A DNA stretch of 64,000 bases from CAVQCX01 sp963775335 (GCA_963775335.1 CAVZIJ010000003.1:1736001-1800000), one strand, 5' to 3'; counted from the stretch's first letter, positions 1 to 8,661 are shown. Made by a program: numbers and translations. The notes: generated by a model from the sequence alone, not told the origin.

Positions 1-2402
1 TCCCGCCCGCCGCCCTCCTCGTCCGGGTCGGCGTCCTGGTCATCCGGGTCCTCCTCGGGGAGGTCCTCAGCCGTGCGTCCCCGGCGCTCCTTGTCGAGCA
101 GGCGCAGCGCATCGGCAAACGGCGGCAGGCTGACATCGGTGTTGGGGTTGAGGGTGACCGGGCGCAGGGAGAGTCCGTGGGCCGCAAAGTGCTGGCCGAG
201 CAGCGAGAACGAGCCTCCGGCCTCGATGATGAAGATGCGCGGGCGGTAGACCGCCGCCATCTGCTGCAGCAGATAGACCAGCAGCGCCGACTTGCCCGCC
301 CCGGTGGGCCCCAGGATCAGCATGTGGGCGTTCTTCTTGCGATCCTCCCGGTGCAGGGGATCGAACACCAGGGGCTCGGCGCCACGGTTGAAGAACACCA
401 GGCCCGGGTGGCCGGTGCCGCGGGAGCGCCCGTAGACGGGCAGCAAGTTGGCGGCATGGCCGGAGAACACCAGACGCGATCGGCGTGTGAGGCGCTCCAG
501 GGCTGGGTCGTAGGCCATGGGCAGGTTGCGGACATAGCTGTCGAGGGCGAGCAGGTCCGCCTCCCGGGTGATCGGCTGCAGGCTGTTGGGTAGCAGCAGG
601 GCGTTGAGGCGGCTGACCTTGGCGCGAAGGTCCGCGAGATCCTCGCCGCGCAGGTAGAAGGCGATCGCGAGCGGATAGAGCTTGTCGCCCCGGGCCATCT
701 CGCGCTCCACCGCGTCGGCATCCTCGCGGGTGAGCGCCGCCTCGGCGGAGTCGCCCACCGCGGCACGGCGCACCTGGGCGATGTGGTTGCGGGTGAGGTC
801 CTGGGGCCGCACGGTGAGCGTCATCGCCAGGATCGTGTGCTCGGGCAGCCGATCGAACAGCGCGAACAGGTGGTCGCCCGAGAGGCGCTCGGCGCTGAGG
901 TGGCCGATCTCCGGGGCGCGGCGCAGGCCCTGCACGGTGACGAGGGTCTGCGGCAGCCCGTCGAGCCACCCGGTGGCGCTCGCATTGTCCGAGCGCGGCA
1001 TCTCAAGCGTCAGGCACTCGGCGAGATCGTAGCCGAAGGGCAGCGCCTCATCCCCGGGATAGGGGGCGACCTCGAACTGGCGCGCCGGATCGCCGCCGGC
1101 GACCTCGGGGCGCGGGTTGAGCCAGGGCAGCAGCCAGGTGTAGAGGTCCTCGCCGCTGCCACGCCGGGCGCGGATGCCGGCCGCAGCCAGTGCCGCGGTC
1201 CACTTGACGGCGACGTCGTTGAGCGCCGCCTCGACCTCGATCGCCGGCGGCAGCTTGCTGCTCGGCTTGAGTCGCCGGTAGAGCACCGCGCGTACCCGGC
1301 GGATCTGGCCTCTCCAGCGCGAGCCGGTGACGGCCGCATCCTCGAACAGACCGCCTGGGCGGCTGATGCAGGGGATGCCCTGGGCATCGGAGAGCCAGCC
1401 GAGCGATTTCTCGTGGCCCCCCGCTTGCGCAGATCGGTCGTCGGCGGAGAGCGTGCGGATGGTGCCATCGTCGAACACGAAGGTGACCGACTCCAGGCGC
1501 CCGGTGACACAGGCGAGCGTCCAGTCCCCCACCGCGGTGCCACTCCAGACCATGCCCTGCACCCCGGGGACCGTCAGCCCGTTGGCCGCCAGGTTATCGG
1601 CGCCGGTGATCACCTTGAACGGCATCGGGTCGCGCACCTGGCCCTGCACCGGGACGCGCCCCACCAGGGCGGTCATGGCGGTGGCACCGATCAGGGTGGC
1701 ATTGCGCGGCACCGTGTAGACCGGCCGGGGCTGCAGGCGCGCCAGGCGCTCACCGGCGCTGCGCGCCGCGGCGCTCACCTGGGCACTGGTCTGCGTGCTC
1801 GCGCTGCTCAGATAGCCGCCCGCACTCTGCCCAGCGCGTGCCAGTAGCCCCTTGTCGGCCCCGCTCTTCTCATCCCGATCGAGCGGCTCGACCCAGTGGA
1901 TCTCCTGCGCGCTGCCCTGCCCCACCCCATCGAGGCCGAGGCCGACGGGGATGTCGCTGGTGGAGGGCCGGCTTTGGCTCTTCGATAGCGACTCGGCCAG
2001 GGCATCGAGCCGGGCGCTGAGCGACGAGAGCACCCCGGAGTCCGCCCGGGCGCGGCTCGACTGCTCGTTCTGGTGGGCGAGCACCTCGCGCTGCACCCGG
2101 CCCATGACGCTCTCCTCGATCTGGCCGCGGCTCTCGATCAGGCCCTGGTTCTCCTTGCGCAGGTTGGCGTTGTCGCGACGCAGTGCCTCGACGTTGGCGC
2201 TCATGGCCGCCACGTTGGCGGTCAGGGTCTTGATGGTGTCGGCCGGAGTGTCGGCATCCGCGGCGGGCGCCTGGGGCACGCGCTTGAGCAGATACCCGGG
2301 TCCCGTCTCGGTCGAGCAGGAGCGCACGGCCACGAACAGGAGCATCAGCAGGACCAAAGCAGCGAGCAGGGGCAGGAGACGGTTGCTGGTGGCGATCGCC
2401 AT
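1..2402 (-). CDS. In-frame fusion of ICE protein TIGR03752 (TraB-like) with VirB4-like conjugation ATPase TIGR03744, 3' end outside window
   Basis: One uninterrupted minus-strand frame starts at ATG 2402 and runs off the window edge. The first roughly 350 residues match the TIGR03752 (PFL_4705) family: a membrane anchor (LLAALVLLMLLFVAVRSC), a coiled-coil stretch, then the conserved core ending near GWLSDAQGIPCISRPGG (about 1340-1400). From about 1310 downward the protein becomes the PFL_4706 conjugative ATPase, with its RPQDLTRNHIAQVRRAAVGD stretch and Walker A GPTGAGKS at about 285-310. The end of TIGR03752, the usual lipoprotein gene TIGR03751 and the ATPase N-terminus are all missing, so a deletion joined the two genes in frame. 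In intact ICEs these are separate envelope-channel and energising subunits. The chimera is unlikely to support conjugation. An assembly error is possible but the frame is clean. Confidence 0.85.
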   Translation of the reverse strand, partial: MAIATSNRLLPLLAALVLLMLLFVAVRSCSTETGPGYLLKRVPQAPAADADTPADTIKTLTANVAAMSANVEALRRDNANLRKENQGLIESRGQIEESVMGRVQREVLAHQNEQSSRARADSGVLSSLSARLDALAESLSKSQSRPSTSDIPVGLGLDGVGQGSAQEIHWVEPLDRDEKSGADKGLLARAGQSAGGYLSSASTQTSAQVSAAARSAGERLARLQPRPVYTVPRNATLIGATAMTALVGRVPVQGQVRDPMPFKVITGADNLAANGLTVPGVQGMVWSGTAVGDWTLACVTGRLESVTFVFDDGTIRTLSADDRSAQAGGHEKSLGWLSDAQGIPCISRPGGLFEDAAVTGSRWRGQIRRVRAVLYRRLKPSSKLPPAIEVEAALNDVAVKWTAALAAAGIRARRGSGEDLYTWLLPWLNPRPEVAGGDPARQFEVAPYPGDEALPFGYDLAECLTLEMPRSDNASATGWLDGLPQTLVTVQGLRRAPEIGHLSAERLSGDHLFALFDRLPEHTILAMTLTVRPQDLTRNHIAQVRRAAVGDSAEAALTREDADAVEREMARGDKLYPLAIAFYLRGEDLADLRAKVSRLNALLLPNSLQPITREADLLALDSYVRNLPMAYDPALERLTRRSRLVFSGHAANLLPVYGRSRGTGHPGLVFFNRGAEPLVFDPLHREDRKKNAHMLILGPTGAGKSALLVYLLQQMAAVYRPRIFIIEAGGSFSLLGQHFAAHGLSLRPVTLNPNTDVSLPPFADALRLLDKERRGRTAEDLPEEDPDDQDADPDEEGGGR

Positions 2403-2411
2403 GGACTTGGC

Positions 2412-3213
2412 TCAGAGCGCTGTCTCGAACGGACGGGCCGAGATCAGGTAGACGGCCGTGGTGTCCGCCTCGTCGCTCGCCGGGAGCAGACGGGCATGCT
2501 GGAAGGCGGCGCTCAGCCAGTCGCCGCGCAGGGCGCGGGGGTCGAGGGTGACGGGCTCGGTGGTGGCGTTGGTGAGCTTGACCGCGGTGAGATAGAGCCC
2601 GCCGGCGCGCCAGGCGACCAGCGGCACGGCGGTCACTTGCCCGCCGCGCACCAGTAGCCACGGGGTCGCGGCGCACCGGAACGCGCACCACGCCGGGCAG
2701 GTCGCGCAACAGGCGCGCCGGCGCATAGAGCTGCTGCGCGGCGAAGCGGGTGAGCGCCACGTAGCCGTAAGCGGGATCGGCGGCCGAGTCCTCCGGTGGC
2801 TTGTAGTGCTCAGCCTCGGTCGGGGCGGCCTCCGGATCGAGGATCGCCAGCGGCTGGGCCGTTGTGCCGGGCTGCGTGCTCGCCGAGAGATCCAGCAGGT
2901 AGATGTGGCCGCTGTCGATGGCGCGCACCATGACCCGAGTCGGCTCGAAGGCCTGATGGGCCAGGAAATAGACCGAATCGGCGATGCCCTGCACCCGCAG
3001 CTGGGGCTCCAGCGAGGCCGGCACGCCCACCTTGACCGGTCCCGGGAAGTCGACGCGACGCTCGGTGCCGACCGGCAGCACCAGCTCGATGGGGACCTTC
3101 TGCCAGGTCAGGCGCTCGGAGCCGATCGAGTCGGCGCGGGCCGGCGCCTGCGCCAGGAGCAGCAGCGCGGTGGCAGCGACGAAGAGTCGGTGTTGGAAGG
3201 TGTGCAGTGCCAT
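2412..3213 (-). pseudogene. ICE protein TIGR03749 (PFL_4704), frameshifted
   Basis: This is a periplasmic TraK-like component of the ICE secretion channel. Translation starts at ATG 3213 behind an AGGAGCC ribosome site and opens with a signal peptide (LFVAATALLLLAQAPARADS). The family frame holds to about 2675 (DLPGVVRVPVRR) and then continues in another frame (LLVRGGQVTAVPLVAWRAGG) to the stop at 2412. A single-base indel near 2660-2680 therefore splits the gene. Without it the protein would be about 267 residues, the usual family length. It lies 10 bp downstream of the TIGR03746 gene and 9 bp upstream of the TIGR03752 fusion, which fits one operon. The indel could be a true mutation or a sequencing error. 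Confidence 0.8.
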
Positions 3214-3223
3214 GGGAAGGCTC

Positions 3224-3877
3224 CTATCTCGTCGTGTCGGTCTTAGCGCTGACTTCGGCCTCGTCGAGCCGGCGCGGCCCCTCGCCCTGGAACCCGTCGA
3301 GCGCCAGCCCCCAGGGGTTGGCCTGCAGGTCCACCGCGTAGCGCACCACCCGCAACGGATAGCGGATCGCGGTCTTCTTCACGGTCATGCCCTTGACCGA
3401 CTCGTAGAGATCGAGGTCCAGCCACACCACCCAGACGCCTTCGCTCGGGAGGTCCACCCGGCGCTCCTCGTAGCCGTGGCCCGGGACCTCCTGCACGCCG
3501 CGCACCCGATAAGCCAGCTCGCCGTTGCGGCCCTTGAGCTCCAGATCGGCGATGAGTGCAGCCCGGTACTTGGGCGTCAGGTAGGGCGAGACGGCAACGA
3601 TCGCCTTGCCGTAGTCGACGGCCCCGTCCTCGGGCCAGCGGTTGAGTTGCTGGAAGATGTAGAAGGCGAACGCATAGACCTGAGCGGGCGGCACCTCCCC
3701 CACTCCCATCACGGCCCCTGAGCGAAGGTCCGGCGGCACGTGCACGACGAGATCCTTGGGCGCCTGGCTCCAGCCGAGCCAGAGCCCGGCGATGATCAGC
3801 ACCTGCAGGGCGATCACCGCCCAGAGCGAGCGCAGGTGCGCGCGCACGTTATCGATTTCGTGGCGATAGCGGCGCAT
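3224..3877 (-). CDS. ICE protein TIGR03746 (PFL_4703)
   Basis: This 217-residue protein has one N-terminal membrane helix (LWAVIALQVLIIAGLWLGW) followed by a periplasmic domain, the typical layout of this VirB8/TraE-like subunit of ICE type IV secretion systems. Family hallmarks are the YAFAFYIFQQLNRWPEDG block and the NPWGLALDGF segment near the C-terminus. Its start overlaps the end of the TIGR03750 gene by 29 bp, which implies translational coupling. It appears intact, unlike its neighbours on both sides of the cluster. The product would scaffold the inner-membrane part of the mating channel. Confidence 0.9.
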   Translation of the reverse strand: MRRYRHEIDNVRAHLRSLWAVIALQVLIIAGLWLGWSQAPKDLVVHVPPDLRSGAVMGVGEVPPAQVYAFAFYIFQQLNRWPEDGAVDYGKAIVAVSPYLTPKYRAALIADLELKGRNGELAYRVRGVQEVPGHGYEERRVDLPSEGVWVVWLDLDLYESVKGMTVKKTAIRYPLRVVRYAVDLQANPWGLALDGFQGEGPRRLDEAEVSAKTDTTR

Positions 3878-4229
3878 GCGCGCTCCTGCCGAGGTCCCAG
3901 GCGCCGCTGCGGCGGATCAGGGCCGAGCGGTGCAGGCCCCGGTCGTGCAGCCAGATCACGAAGCGCTGCTGGTAGTAGCCGTCCGGGCGGTTGCGCTTGA
4001 GGCGCTGAAACAGCGTGGCCGCGGCGACCACCGTGGCCACCACCGCCACCCCGGCCAGCCCGAACCCCATCGTGAGCACCCCAAAAAGCCCTGCGAGCAC
4101 CAGGCTCACGGGCAGCCAGAAGAGCGCGGCCGCCACTACGATCACCCCCAGCTCTGAGGAGGAGCAACCGCGGAAGATCGCGGGCTCGGTATTCAGCCGA
4201 TCGGCCAGGATAGGCTTGCGCTCAGCCAT
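3849..4229 (-). CDS. ICE protein TIGR03750
   Basis: This small inner-membrane protein of about 126 residues comes from the ICE secretion cluster. The segments RLNTEPAIFRGCSSSELG, two hydrophobic helices around residues 35-75, and RRSGAWDLGR near the C-terminus identify the family. Two starts are possible: ATG 4250, or ATG 4229 (MAERKPIL), which better matches relatives. Neither has a strong ribosome site. The 3' end overlaps the TIGR03746 start by 29 bp. It is related in position to TraL-type inner-membrane subunits. The gene looks intact. Confidence 0.85.
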   Translation of the reverse strand: MAERKPILADRLNTEPAIFRGCSSSELGVIVVAAALFWLPVSLVLAGLFGVLTMGFGLAGVAVVATVVAAATLFQRLKRNRPDGYYQQRFVIWLHDRGLHRSALIRRSGAWDLGRSAHAPLSPRNR

Positions 4230-4342
4230 CGCAGCGCGTGGGTGAGGCATGGGAACCGTAGCGAAAGTGTGCCCGAGCGAGGCCAGCGGTTCGCAAGACC
4301 GAGGAGAATAGCGAGCCTCTATTTAACGAGGGCGCGCGGGAC

Positions 4343-4378
4343 GATGGACCGCTCCGGTGCGCTTGCAGTAGGTCCATC
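4343..4378. repeat. Inverted repeat between two ICE genes
   Basis: GATGGACC (4343-4350) and GGTCCATC (4371-4378) form perfect 8-bp arms around a 20-bp spacer, in the 150-bp gap between the TIGR03745 and TIGR03750 genes. No T-run follows, so an RNA-stability or attenuation hairpin is as likely as a terminator. Confidence 0.45.
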
Positions 4379-4396
4379 ATGCCTCTCCCCCGCGCC

Positions 4397-4747
4397 TTAG
4401 ATGACCCCGGCGGCCTCAGTGAGCAGGTAGCTCGCGAAGATCAGCACCACCGCACCGACTACCCCGAGCACGCCCACCTCCGCCCACTCCGCCTTGCCGA
4501 TGCGGGCCTCGTTGAACTTGGCAAAGCCCACGTAGGCGACCCACAGGAAGCCGACCACCGCGATGCCGAGCCCCAGCACCACTCCGCCGTCCTTGATGTA
4601 GCCCTTGATCAGGCCGATCCAGTCGCCGGCCGCTGGCGAGGTGCTCGGTGCCACCGGGGTCGGCAGCGCGGCCCACAGGGACTGCGCTGCCGTCATTGCC
4701 AGCACGCCCAGCGCAGGTGCGAACCGTTTGATGCCCTTCATTCTCAT
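4397..4747 (-). CDS. ICE protein TIGR03745
   Basis: This protein of about 116 residues has a signal peptide (GVLAMTAAQSLWA) and two later membrane helices (VVLGLGIAVVGFLWVAYVGF and VLGVVGAVVLIFASYLL), the pilin-like plan of TIGR03745 proteins. The start at 4747 (MRMKGIKRF) is preferred because GGAGAG lies just upstream. An upstream in-frame ATG at 4792 has no ribosome site. It sits between TIGR03758 and TIGR03750 genes in the standard ICE order. It is probably a VirB2/TraA-like or channel subunit, and appears intact. Confidence 0.85.
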   Translation of the reverse strand: MRMKGIKRFAPALGVLAMTAAQSLWAALPTPVAPSTSPAAGDWIGLIKGYIKDGGVVLGLGIAVVGFLWVAYVGFAKFNEARIGKAEWAEVGVLGVVGAVVLIFASYLLTEAAGVI

Positions 4748-4851
4748 GGTGTGCTCTCCACCGTCACTGGGGCTGCCCCCGATTTGTCTCAAACTCCGTC
4801 AGTGCTGAGATCGATCCAAGCTATCCAGACCGATCAGCGCCGCCACCGGGC

Positions 4852-5082
4852 TCAGCGCAAGTAGAACCCCAGCACCAGCAACACGATGCTCGCGCGCAGG
4901 GCGCTCCACACCAGATCAAACAAGCCGACCTGGCCATCCTGCCAGGCCCTGAAAGCCCCGAGCGTCACCCAGAGCACCCAGACGCAGGCGAGCACCAGGA
5001 CGATGCCCGCGATCGCTCCGAGCAGGGCTCCGGCCGTGACACCCGAGCCGGCCTGGAAGGCGGAGGTCTGTGCGCCGGTCAT
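4852..5082 (-). CDS. ICE membrane protein TIGR03758 (PFL_4701)
   Basis: This 76-residue protein has two membrane helices (GALLGAIAGIVLVLACVWVL and ASIVLLVLGFYLR) joined by the conserved GAFRAWQDGQVGLFDLVW loop, which identifies the family. It lies 9 bp downstream of the RAQPRD gene, in the expected ICE order. It is a small inner-membrane component of the mating apparatus, with no catalytic motif. It looks intact. Confidence 0.85.
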   Translation of the reverse strand: MTGAQTSAFQAGSGVTAGALLGAIAGIVLVLACVWVLWVTLGAFRAWQDGQVGLFDLVWSALRASIVLLVLGFYLR

Positions 5083-5091
5083 CGCGATCCG

Positions 5092-5427
5092 TCATTGCCG
5101 ATAGTCCCCGCGCAGCGGCGGGAACCTGCGCGGCTCGGCGCGCGGAGCGTCGAGGTGCGACTGGATACCCAGGCGCACCCGCTTCAGATCCTGGCGCAGC
5201 CAGTCGTAGCGGAACCGCACACGGGCATCCGGGTCGGCCTGGGACTCTGCGGTGCGGATCAGGGGATCGAGGGACTTCAGCTCGTGCGCGATACGGGCGA
5301 GGGCGGCGCGTTCGGCGTCGGTGTCAGCGAGGGCTGGCGTTGCGACCAAGAGGCAACCGAGGAAGGCTGCGGTAAGGGACCGGTGTGCGGGCACTGAAAT
5401 AGTTCCGACTGAGCGCATGGAGCGCAT
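5092..5427 (-). CDS. RAQPRD-family ICE protein (TIGR01690)
   Basis: This exported protein of 111 residues starts at ATG 5427 and has a signal peptide (LTAAFLGCLLVATPALA). The mature part carries the family signature RFRYDWLRQDLKRVRLGI and ends PRRFPPLRGDYRQ. In intact ICEs the gene just upstream is TIGR03747, but here that gene is 10 kb away at 15539-16273. The mobile DNA between 5428 and 15538 was therefore inserted into this operon, separating RAQPRD and everything downstream from the original promoter. The coding sequence itself is undamaged. Confidence 0.85.
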   Translation of the reverse strand: MRSMRSVGTISVPAHRSLTAAFLGCLLVATPALADTDAERAALARIAHELKSLDPLIRTAESQADPDARVRFRYDWLRQDLKRVRLGIQSHLDAPRAEPRRFPPLRGDYRQ

Positions 5428-5574
5428 GGTCGGATACGGCCAAGGCCGAGGGTATGGAAAAGCCGATCAAGGCCGGGCGTGGTTTCGCGAAGCGGGCAGT
5501 CAGACCGAACCGTGGGACAGCCCATGACTTTCCTGGTAGGTTTGAGGCAGTCCGATCAAGGAGGATCTTTGACG

Positions 5575-6297
5575 ATGCCAAGACGCCCTCGTGTCATCCT
5601 CCCCGGGGTGCCTTTGCACCTGATCCAACGGGGTAACAATCGCCAGGCGTGCTTTTTTGCCGAGGACGACTATCGGGCCTACCTCGGCTGGCTCCAGGAA
5701 TATGCGAACGCGACCCGTTGCGCTATTCACGCGTTCGTGCTGATGACCAACCACGTCCACCTGCTCATGACGCCCGAAGCATCCGCCGGCGCCGCTACAC
5801 TGATGAAGCGGCTCGGCCAACGCTATGTTCAATCCGTCAATCGGACCTATCGCAGAAGCGGCACGCTCTGGGAGGGTCGGTTCCGCTCCTGCCTCACCCA
5901 GGAGGAAGACTACGTCCTGGGCTGCTACCGCTATATCGAGCTCAATCCGCTACGCGCGAACATGGTGGAGCACCCGGCCGAGTATCCGTGGTCAAGCTAC
6001 CGCGCCAACGCGCAAGGCGCGCCCTCGGCGCTGCTGACACCTCATGCGCTCTACACGGCCTTAGGCCGAGAGGAGAATGAGCGGAGAACCGCTTACCGAG
6101 AATTGTTCCGATACCACCTCGACCCAGGGATCGTCGATCAGATTCGAGCCGCGACCAACGGAAATTACGTCCTGGGCAACCCAATCTTTCAGGCGCAAAT
6201 CGCCCAAGCGCTCGGTCGGCGGGTGACGCCGGGGAAATCCGGCCGGCCACCGAAAAGTGAAGAGCCTGAGACGCTGGATTTACCTTTGGGAGAATGA
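5575..6297 (+). CDS. REP-associated tyrosine transposase (RAYT, IS200/IS605-like TnpA)
   Basis: This 240-residue protein belongs to the Y1-transposase superfamily. It shows the HUH motif in LMTNHVHLLM, the conserved GRFRSCLTQEEDYVLGCYRY and ELNPLRANMVEHPAEYPWSS blocks, and a basic C-terminal tail. The start at 5575 (MPRRPRVILPG) is chosen because AAGGAGG lies about 11 bp upstream. A longer frame from 5479 lacks family similarity. RAYTs nick single-stranded REP palindromes. Related GGTTTC...CCGAA-type sequences occur upstream (about 5490-5520), downstream (6324-6360) and again at 28377-28415, and may be its REP-like substrates, though this pairing is inferred. It is inserted between ICE genes. 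Confidence 0.85.
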   Translation: MPRRPRVILPGVPLHLIQRGNNRQACFFAEDDYRAYLGWLQEYANATRCAIHAFVLMTNHVHLLMTPEASAGAATLMKRLGQRYVQSVNRTYRRSGTLWEGRFRSCLTQEEDYVLGCYRYIELNPLRANMVEHPAEYPWSSYRANAQGAPSALLTPHALYTALGREENERRTAYRELFRYHLDPGIVDQIRAATNGNYVLGNPIFQAQIAQALGRRVTPGKSGRPPKSEEPETLDLPLGE

Positions 6298-6437
6298 GGA
6301 AGGGGTAACCGTGGTCGGAGAGTAAGCCGGTTTCTTGCCGAATGGGTAGGCCGAAGTTGGTGTTCTCTGTTGCCGCCTGGTTTCCCGGCGGTGCCACAAT
6401 ATCTCGGCCATGCATCGGTTCGTCCCCGGCTCCTCGC

Positions 6438-6471
6438 AGAACCGGACTTGGAGTGTTACACCATCCGGCTC
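6438..6471 (-). ncRNA. Group II intron domain V hairpin
   Basis: This is a 34-nt catalytic hairpin. On the minus strand it opens with GAGCCGGA and closes with TCCGGTTCT, the classic domain V pairing, with a TAAC-type loop. A diverged copy with the same closing strand occurs at 28552-28585. Confidence 0.8.
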
Positions 6472-7802
6472 CCAGTCTGAGTCTTCCACCAAGGGATGGG
6501 ATAGATGTCGTGAAGGATGCGCGCCACCGGCAACAGCGGCCGGACCACCCGGCCGAAGCGTTCCCAGGTCAGTGAGCGTCGTTGGCTTCGCCGGTTCAGC
6601 CACTTGAACAACAGGCCGGTGGCCAGGTACACGTAGCCGGCCACGCCCCGGCTGTTGCCGCTGACGCCGTAGTACTGGATGTGGCCTCGCAGGTGGCGGC
6701 GAACAAACTCCACCATGGCCTTGCCTCCCTGTGTGCGCAGGCCGCGCAGGCGCTCGCCCAGGATCTTGAGCTTCTTGCGCACCCGTTTGGCCTCGGTCCG
6801 GCGCCCCACCACGAATCGCCCGCTCCGACTGCGTCCCACATAGTGGGTGAAGCCGAGGAAGCTGAAGGTCCGCGCTCCCTCTCCCTGGGTGTCCCGGGCT
6901 TGACGGCCCAGGGCCTGACTGCCGAAGCGCAGCAACGCCGTCTTGCTCGGTTCAACCTCCAGGTTGAACTCGCCCAGCCGCTCGGTCATCTCCGCGAGGA
7001 AGCGCCGTGCGTCGGCCTCCTGCTCGAAGCAGGCGACGTAGTCATCGGCGAAGCGGATCAGGTAGGCCCTGCCCGCGCAGTCCCTGGCGAAGCGTTTCTC
7101 GAACCACAGGTCGAGCACGTAGTGCAGGTAGATGTTACTGAGCACCGGCGAGACCAGGCCCCCTTGCGGGGTTCCCTCAACGCTTGCCGTGAACACGCCG
7201 TCTTCCAGGATGCCCGCCTTGAGGAAGCGCTGCACGATCCGCAACAACTTCGGGTCGTCGATACGCTGCTCCAGAAACCGAACTAGGTGGGCGTGCGAAA
7301 CATGGTCGAAGAAGCCCTTGATGTCGGCCTCCACCACCCACTGCGTCCCTTCGTTGGTCATGACCTGCGCCACCCGCCGCAGCGCATCGTGCGCACTGCG
7401 TCCTGGGCGAAAGCCATACGAACAGTCCAGAAACTCCGGTTCCCAGATAGCCTGCAGCACCTTGCTCAGCCGGTCCTGGACCAATCGGTCCTCGAAGCTC
7501 GGCACCCCGAGCGGCCGGTATCGGCCATCTCCCTTCGGGATGAACACCCGTCGCACCGGTTTGGGCCGATAGCCCAGCTGCCGTATCCGTATCGACAGCT
7601 CCGAGAGGCGCTCCTCCAGTCCTTCGCCATACTGCTCCTTCCTTACCCCATCGACTCCGGGCGCCTTCTTTCCGTCCTGACGCTCGAAGCTATCGCGCAG
7701 CCCCTGCGGGTCATACAGCAGCCCCATCAGGGCGTTGAACCGCGTCTGCGGCTCGCTGCGCGCCTTGTGTGTGAGACGCTCCAGTCGTGTGGTCACGGGC
7801 AT
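6456..7802 (-). CDS. ltrA: Group II intron reverse transcriptase/maturase
   Basis: This 448-residue intron-encoded protein has RT blocks in order: KAPGVDGV, RRVFIPKGDGRYRPLGVPS, YGFRPGRSAHDAL, EADIKGFFDHVSH, GTPQGGLVSPVLSNIYL and the catalytic RFADDYV. The maturase domain X follows (VRRHLRGHIQYYGVSGNSRG, LFKWLNRRSQRRSLTWERF). There is no C-terminal HNH endonuclease domain. The start at 7802 (MPVTTRLERL) is preferred for its AGAGG ribosome site; the open frame extends to 7874. The protein helps its own intron splice and reverse-transcribes it into DNA targets. All catalytic residues look intact, so this intron may be active. Confidence 0.92.
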   Translation of the reverse strand: MPVTTRLERLTHKARSEPQTRFNALMGLLYDPQGLRDSFERQDGKKAPGVDGVRKEQYGEGLEERLSELSIRIRQLGYRPKPVRRVFIPKGDGRYRPLGVPSFEDRLVQDRLSKVLQAIWEPEFLDCSYGFRPGRSAHDALRRVAQVMTNEGTQWVVEADIKGFFDHVSHAHLVRFLEQRIDDPKLLRIVQRFLKAGILEDGVFTASVEGTPQGGLVSPVLSNIYLHYVLDLWFEKRFARDCAGRAYLIRFADDYVACFEQEADARRFLAEMTERLGEFNLEVEPSKTALLRFGSQALGRQARDTQGEGARTFSFLGFTHYVGRSRSGRFVVGRRTEAKRVRKKLKILGERLRGLRTQGGKAMVEFVRRHLRGHIQYYGVSGNSRGVAGYVYLATGLLFKWLNRRSQRRSLTWERFGRVVRPLLPVARILHDIYPIPWWKTQTGSRMV

Positions 7803-8323
7803 AGTCCTCTCAGTGTAGGGCCGTGTTTCCCCTTCGCGTCCTCTCAGACCGCCACCCCTTCGCTCTACCCGCATTACCGGGCCTCAACACTACTATGGGT
7901 GGCTCCGACTTCCGCTCACCTCCGCCCGCTTCCTCGCTTCTTACACTCGTCCGCGGGTGCCCGCTCCCTGCGGACCGGTGTACGGATCTCCTTGGTTACC
8001 GCCTACTCGCAATGTCAGGCTCGACACGGCCTCGGACCCCGGGGAGCACCCCCACCACTCGCCGTAACGCAGCGGGGATTATTGCCTGCCAGTGGGACAA
8101 GCCCGTCGGCGCTCTCCAGCTGAATATTTCGGGGCTCAACACCTTCAAGGTCGGCTCAACCCGTTACCCTTGCACCTCGCCTGCTTTCGTGCCTACGCAT
8201 CAGCCGCGTCGTTACCGACCCGACTGCAAGGCTCGATACCGGGCTCGTGGCTAGCGATTACCCGGGCGGGATTCACACCCGCTAAAGTACGCGGCATAGC
8301 CAAGCCGCACTGTCCCCGATTGT

Positions 8324-8493
8324 CCCGCTCGGGTATCCCCTCGATGAAGGTCGGTTGGGCCTTGGCGCCGCTATTGCGACGCATGCCGCGAGCGCGGTTG
8401 CTGTACCACCCGTAGTAACGAACCAGATGCTCGCCCCGGTCGGGCACGTGCTGAAGCAACAGCTCCAGCCACTTGGCCCCGGGCATGATCTGA
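8324..8493 (-). pseudogene. IS91-family transposase, internal fragment
   Basis: This is 170 bp essentially identical to 14284-14453 in the larger IS91 transposase gene. It encodes QIMPGAKWLELLLQHVPDRG through RPSSRG/PTFIEGIPER. It is truncated on one side next to the group II intron and on the other at the codon pair KRNF/QIMP, which is exactly where the larger copy carries a 68-bp insert. No catalytic part of the transposase is present. Confidence 0.85.
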
Positions 8494-8661
8494 TATGTTT
8501 CTGCTTTTTCTTGAAGTTCCTTCTTCCAATGCCCAACTGTAACTGGATGGACACCGTACTCTTGGCAGATCTCGTTAATTGTTCTTACCCCGCGCTGCCT
8601 CCAGAGCGTCCTTCGCCTTAAACTCCGGAGTGTGGAACTTCCTCTTCTTCGTTTCGCTCAT
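8494..8661 (-). pseudogene. IS3-family OrfA N-terminal fragment
   Basis: The minus strand begins at ATG 8661 with MSETKKRKFHTPEFKAK. After a one-base shift it continues TINEICQEYGVHPVTVGHWK and stops at the IS91 fragment. This is the helix-turn-helix N-terminus of an IS3-family OrfA. The matching IS end appears to lie at 12661-12676, beyond the IS66 and IS4 elements, because those elements landed just upstream of this ORF. It is non-functional. Confidence 0.75.

Larger units (their letters stand above)
6358..8310 (-). mobile_element. Group II intron, apparently full length
   Basis: The intron reads on the minus strand. Its 5' end is proposed at 8310, where GTGCG (the GUGYG consensus) begins a stem-forming stretch. 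The reverse transcriptase ORF lies at 6456-7802, domain V at 6438-6471, and the 3' end near 6358-6361, where identity to a second, truncated copy at 28474-28604 stops. Total length is about 1.95 kb. It sits next to an IS91 transposase fragment: the 5' exon is 13 bp of unrelated sequence and then that fragment. Exact splice ends need RNA folding or RT-PCR. Confidence 0.75.

Noticed and set aside
67..1009. Several 60-300-residue frames on both strands over the first kilobase
   Set aside because: They are out of frame with the clear VirB4-like ATPase that runs off the window edge, and have Arg/Pro/Ala-rich antisense composition.
783..1847. Plus-strand 354-residue frame
   Set aside because: Antisense to the TIGR03752/TIGR03744 fusion; no family-like segments.
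4343..4378. Rho-independent terminator inside the ICE operon
   Set aside because: Long 20-bp loop and no T-run; kept only as an inverted repeat.
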